DNA of 8,083 nt from Bacillota bacterium (GTDB lineage Bacteria; Bacillota; Clostridia; Lachnospirales; Lachnospiraceae), in assembly GCA_023425485.1 (NCBI GenBank), contig JAFACO010000261.1, positions 1-8,083 of the forward strand, given 5' to 3'. A model generated the notes under the pieces. It ran no database searches. It had not been told where the DNA came from and saw nothing but the letters and a program-made list of their open reading frames with translations. Both the position numbers and the translations under genes were made by a program. Shown piece by piece: positions 5,886-8,083 of the stretch (positions within the stretch are counted from its first letter, which is position 1; every line of letters starts with the position of its first letter).

Positions 5886-7167
5886 ACAGCCGGTACCTAT
5901 TATCATACTTACACTGTGTACTATGATAGTTCTGTTTTTGGCAGGCCTTTCAATGAATGAAACCGAAGACCAAAGTAAGGGAGAGGATGTCAAAACCATT
6001 AAAATATGGGGAGCCGTACCAAAGGGCTCGGGTCCTCAAGATGTCATCGATGCCTTTAATAAAGAATTTGCTGAAAAAGGTCTTCAGGCGCAGTACTATC
6101 AATATTCAAATACAAAGGCTGGAAATACCAGACTGGATAGCATGCTTCAGTCCGGTGGAAGTGTAGATGTATTTTTCTCTTATACCACAGCGGAATTAGA
6201 AACCCGGTATAGTCAGGAGCTGATGGTTAATCTGGATGAGCTGTTAGCAGAAGATCAAATAGAGCTGGAGCAATGGTATGAGCTGGATGTATCTGCCTAC
6301 CAGCTAAACGGAAGCTATTATGCTCTTCCCAGCAAGCTGGAACAGGGTGGTATTGTAGTTAATCTGGATATGTTTCAGGAAGCAGGGATTGAACTTCCGC
6401 AAGAATGGGACTATAAAGAATTCAGACAGACAGCAAAGTTGCTGACAAAAGGCAGTGGAACAGATAAAGTATATGGTATGTACTTTGATACTTCACAGGA
6501 TCTTGGTTATATATTCGATTTTATAGCTCCTCGCAGTTTGGGAGGCAATCCGTTGGGAAAGAAAGAAACGGCTGAAGTATCCTTTCAAAATCCGATGATG
6601 AAGGCTATGGTGGATATGGTAGCTGGAATGATGAACGAGGATGGTTCAGCACCTACCCATGAAGAAAGTGTTACGCAGAAGCTGACTCAGGAATATATGT
6701 TTTACTCAGGAAAAACTGCGATGACCATAGGGGCATGGGTAATACGCAATGTCAATAATCAGGCACTGTACCCACATGAGTTTACCACAGCATTTGTCCC
6801 ATATCCGGTTTATGACAAGGAAGGGGTAACCTACGCGCAGGGAGGGATGGGAGATTATTTGTCCATTTCCAGTTATTCTGCATACCCGCAAGAAGCCTGG
6901 GAGTTTATAAAATGGTATATATCCGAGGGGATGCTACCTATGGTAAAAGGCAGCAGAATTCCAGCCTCTAAGCTGATAGCAAGGGACGAAATTCTGTCAT
7001 TGCTGGAAGAAGCCATTGGAGGGTGTGTGGATATGAATTCAACTACGAGGATATTAGTTGATTATAAGGAGAATTATGCGGTACCTGAGAAACTTGGAGG
7101 GGATGCCATATTATATGAGGCTGCCGAGTCAAGACTAGAGCAAATTCTTACAAACAACAATCGGTGA
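5854..7167 (+). CDS. Membrane-anchored extracellular solute-binding protein (family 1 SBP), lipobox lacking
   Basis: This 437-residue protein has a carbohydrate-binding-protein fold by sequence pattern: KTIKIWGAVPKGSG near 47-60, repeated DVFFSYTTAE (105-114), the YYALPSKLEQGGIVVNLDMF segment (155-174), the SGKTAMTIGAW strand (285-295) and the AWEFIKWYISEG helix (348-359). Its N-terminus has a hydrophobic stretch at about 13-32 (VPIIILTLCTMIVLFLAG) but no lipobox: LAG is followed by Leu, not Cys, and Cys22 lies inside the core with Leu before it. It is therefore probably held by an uncleaved helix or released by signal peptidase I. The ATG at 5854 overlaps the regulator gene by 32 nt and has AGGAAGG (5840-5846) at 7 nt; a second in-frame ATG at 5878 with a weaker site is possible. 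No permease gene follows it. Its place behind the kinase and regulator suggests a sensing accessory, not a transport protein (inference). Confidence 0.85.
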   Translation: MIREDGKLMIKQPVPIIILTLCTMIVLFLAGLSMNETEDQSKGEDVKTIKIWGAVPKGSGPQDVIDAFNKEFAEKGLQAQYYQYSNTKAGNTRLDSMLQSGGSVDVFFSYTTAELETRYSQELMVNLDELLAEDQIELEQWYELDVSAYQLNGSYYALPSKLEQGGIVVNLDMFQEAGIELPQEWDYKEFRQTAKLLTKGSGTDKVYGMYFDTSQDLGYIFDFIAPRSLGGNPLGKKETAEVSFQNPMMKAMVDMVAGMMNEDGSAPTHEESVTQKLTQEYMFYSGKTAMTIGAWVIRNVNNQALYPHEFTTAFVPYPVYDKEGVTYAQGGMGDYLSISSYSAYPQEAWEFIKWYISEGMLPMVKGSRIPASKLIARDEILSLLEEAIGGCVDMNSTTRILVDYKENYAVPEKLGGDAILYEAAESRLEQILTNNNR

Positions 7168-7200
7168 GAGGCAGGTAGCGTTCTATCTGCCTCTCACTTT
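7164..7200. terminator. Strong intrinsic terminator between convergent genes, probably bidirectional
   Basis: GTGAGAGGCAG-G-TAG (7164-7178) pairs with CTA-T-CTGCCTCTCAC (7183-7197) around CGTT, giving 15 bp with one G-U pair and a GC-rich base, followed by TTT then TTATTTT a little later. The left arm contains the SBP2 stop codon, and the T-run overlaps the stop codon of the minus-strand gene. On the minus strand the hairpin is followed by CGATTGTTGTTTG, T-rich but interrupted, so termination in both directions is plausible. Confidence 0.8.
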
Positions 7201-8083
7201 AGGTTATTTTGGATGAATCATGTTTTACTAAATTGACAATAAAAATCCCCATACATACAAGGATTAAAGCAACCAGATTATACCAGGTGAATAATTTATC
7301 ACCAAGAAACAGTGAGGAAAGTAAAGCACCAAAAATAGGTGTCAGGAAGTTATAAACAGCTATTTTGCTAATCTTATTATATTTACTTAGAGCAGTCCAT
7401 AGTGAAAACGAAATCGCAGAAAGTAATGCCATATAGATTAATAACAGAATGCCAGGAGCAGTAACCGAATTTAATTTGCCCCCGAGAAATATGCCTATAA
7501 GTAGAAGAACTAAACCGCCAATACCTAATTGATAGCCGGTAACGAGAATAGCATCTGCATTCCTACAGACATTTTTGCTTATAATGGAGCCAATAGCAAA
7601 GAACAGAGCGGCAAGCAGCATGAAGCCATCTCCGATTGGATGAAAACTTATATCTGCTACACTTAGACCATTTATGTTAATTATGATAATTCCTGAAAAA
7701 CCTAGAAGACAACCGATTAGTTTATTCAAAGTAAATTTATCATTTTTATAAAAGTAATGTGCAAGAATTACAACAAAAAAGAAGCCTGCAGCGTCAATAA
7801 TAGAGCCCTTTACACCAGTGGTATGAGCCATACTGACATAAAAAAAGATATATTCCAAAATGGTTTGAAATAGGCTGACCCATAGAATTCCCTTCATATT
7901 CTCCTTTGAGGGTAATATCAGCTTTTTATGTTGTAGAGTATGTATTAAAATAACTAGGATACCTGCAAGGAAAAATCGTATGCCAGCAAATACAAGTGTT
8001 CCCGAAACATCATAATTTTTTAAAGAGAATAATTGATAACCGATTTTGATACTAGGGAAGGCACTCCCCCATAAGATCGTACA
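7199..8083 (-). CDS. EamA-family (drug/metabolite transporter superfamily) permease, N-terminus beyond window
   Basis: The minus-strand frame stays open from its stop (complement of 7199-7201) to the right edge, giving 294 residues. An internal ATG at 7895-7897 would give only 232 residues, but the 62 codons upstream encode a typical EamA N-terminal region: LWGSAFPSIKIG at in-window residues 4-15, then a helix GTLVFAGIRFFLAGILVILI. The gene therefore begins just outside the window, missing perhaps 5-15 residues, and full length would match the usual 300. It has about ten hydrophobic helices in two repeats. The first ends near AAGFFFVVILAHYFYKND and the second at NFLTPIFGALLSSLFLGDKL, the paired signatures of the family. 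The substrate (amino acid, metabolite or drug efflux) is not predictable. It is convergent to the sugar genes and probably unrelated to them. Confidence 0.92.
   Translation of the reverse strand, partial: CTILWGSAFPSIKIGYQLFSLKNYDVSGTLVFAGIRFFLAGILVILIHTLQHKKLILPSKENMKGILWVSLFQTILEYIFFYVSMAHTTGVKGSIIDAAGFFFVVILAHYFYKNDKFTLNKLIGCLLGFSGIIIININGLSVADISFHPIGDGFMLLAALFFAIGSIISKNVCRNADAILVTGYQLGIGGLVLLLIGIFLGGKLNSVTAPGILLLIYMALLSAISFSLWTALSKYNKISKIAVYNFLTPIFGALLSSLFLGDKLFTWYNLVALILVCMGIFIVNLVKHDSSKIT

Noticed and set aside
7410..7430. Possible catabolite-responsive element resembling TGAAAACG...
   Set aside because: It lies inside the EamA coding sequence, matches the cre consensus poorly, and has no promoter beside it. 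No convincing cre site was seen near the promoter at 2339-2368.
7199..7897. EamA gene as a complete 232-residue protein starting at the ATG complementary to 7895-7897
   Set aside because: The frame is open for 62 more codons to the window edge and those codons encode the family's first helices including LWGSAFPSIKIG.
1..8083. CRISPR array, tRNA/rRNA genes, insertion sequences, phage genes
   Set aside because: No regularly spaced direct repeats, cloverleaf or rRNA-like segments, transposase or integrase reading frames were found on either strand.

Overview
The window looks like low-to-moderate GC Firmicute DNA (Clostridia, most likely Lachnospiraceae). The reasons are AT-rich coding sequence, strong GGAGG-type ribosome binding sites, a Gram-positive sugar-uptake lipoprotein, a YesM/YesN-type two-component pair and no ABC ATPase beside the transporter. 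The taxonomic call is an inference; no marker gene is present.

Layout, left to right. (1) Bases 1-2336 are the 3' part of a CUT1-type carbohydrate ABC transporter operon: the tail of a MalF-like permease, a complete MalG-like permease and a lipoprotein solute-binding protein (SBP1). (2) Bases 2337-2424 hold a compact regulatory segment. It has a good sigma-A promoter (TTGATA, 18 nt, extended TG-n-TATACT) immediately followed by a hairpin plus T-run that would end the transporter transcript; the promoter's predicted start site lies inside the left arm of that hairpin. (3) Bases 2425-7167 form a second transcription unit: a YesM-like sensor histidine kinase, a small 30-codon ORF not previously called, a YesN-like response regulator with an AraC-type DNA-binding domain, and a second solute-binding protein (SBP2) that has an N-terminal hydrophobic anchor but no lipobox cysteine. 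These genes are packed with gaps of 1 nt or an overlap, suggesting translational coupling throughout. (4) A strong hairpin at 7164-7200 separates this unit from a convergent minus-strand EamA/DMT-type membrane transporter. That gene runs off the right edge and is longer than its first internal ATG suggests.

How the parts may work together: the kinase probably senses an external carbohydrate, possibly through SBP2 docked on its extracytoplasmic domain, and phosphorylates the AraC-type regulator, which then activates the adjacent transporter operon. This resembles known sugar-binding-protein/kinase/regulator three-component systems in Firmicutes. The sugar cannot be read from the sequence. The part that most deserves a second look is the kinase-regulator junction, where a small ORF with its own ribosome binding site and three nested hairpins fills the whole gap.
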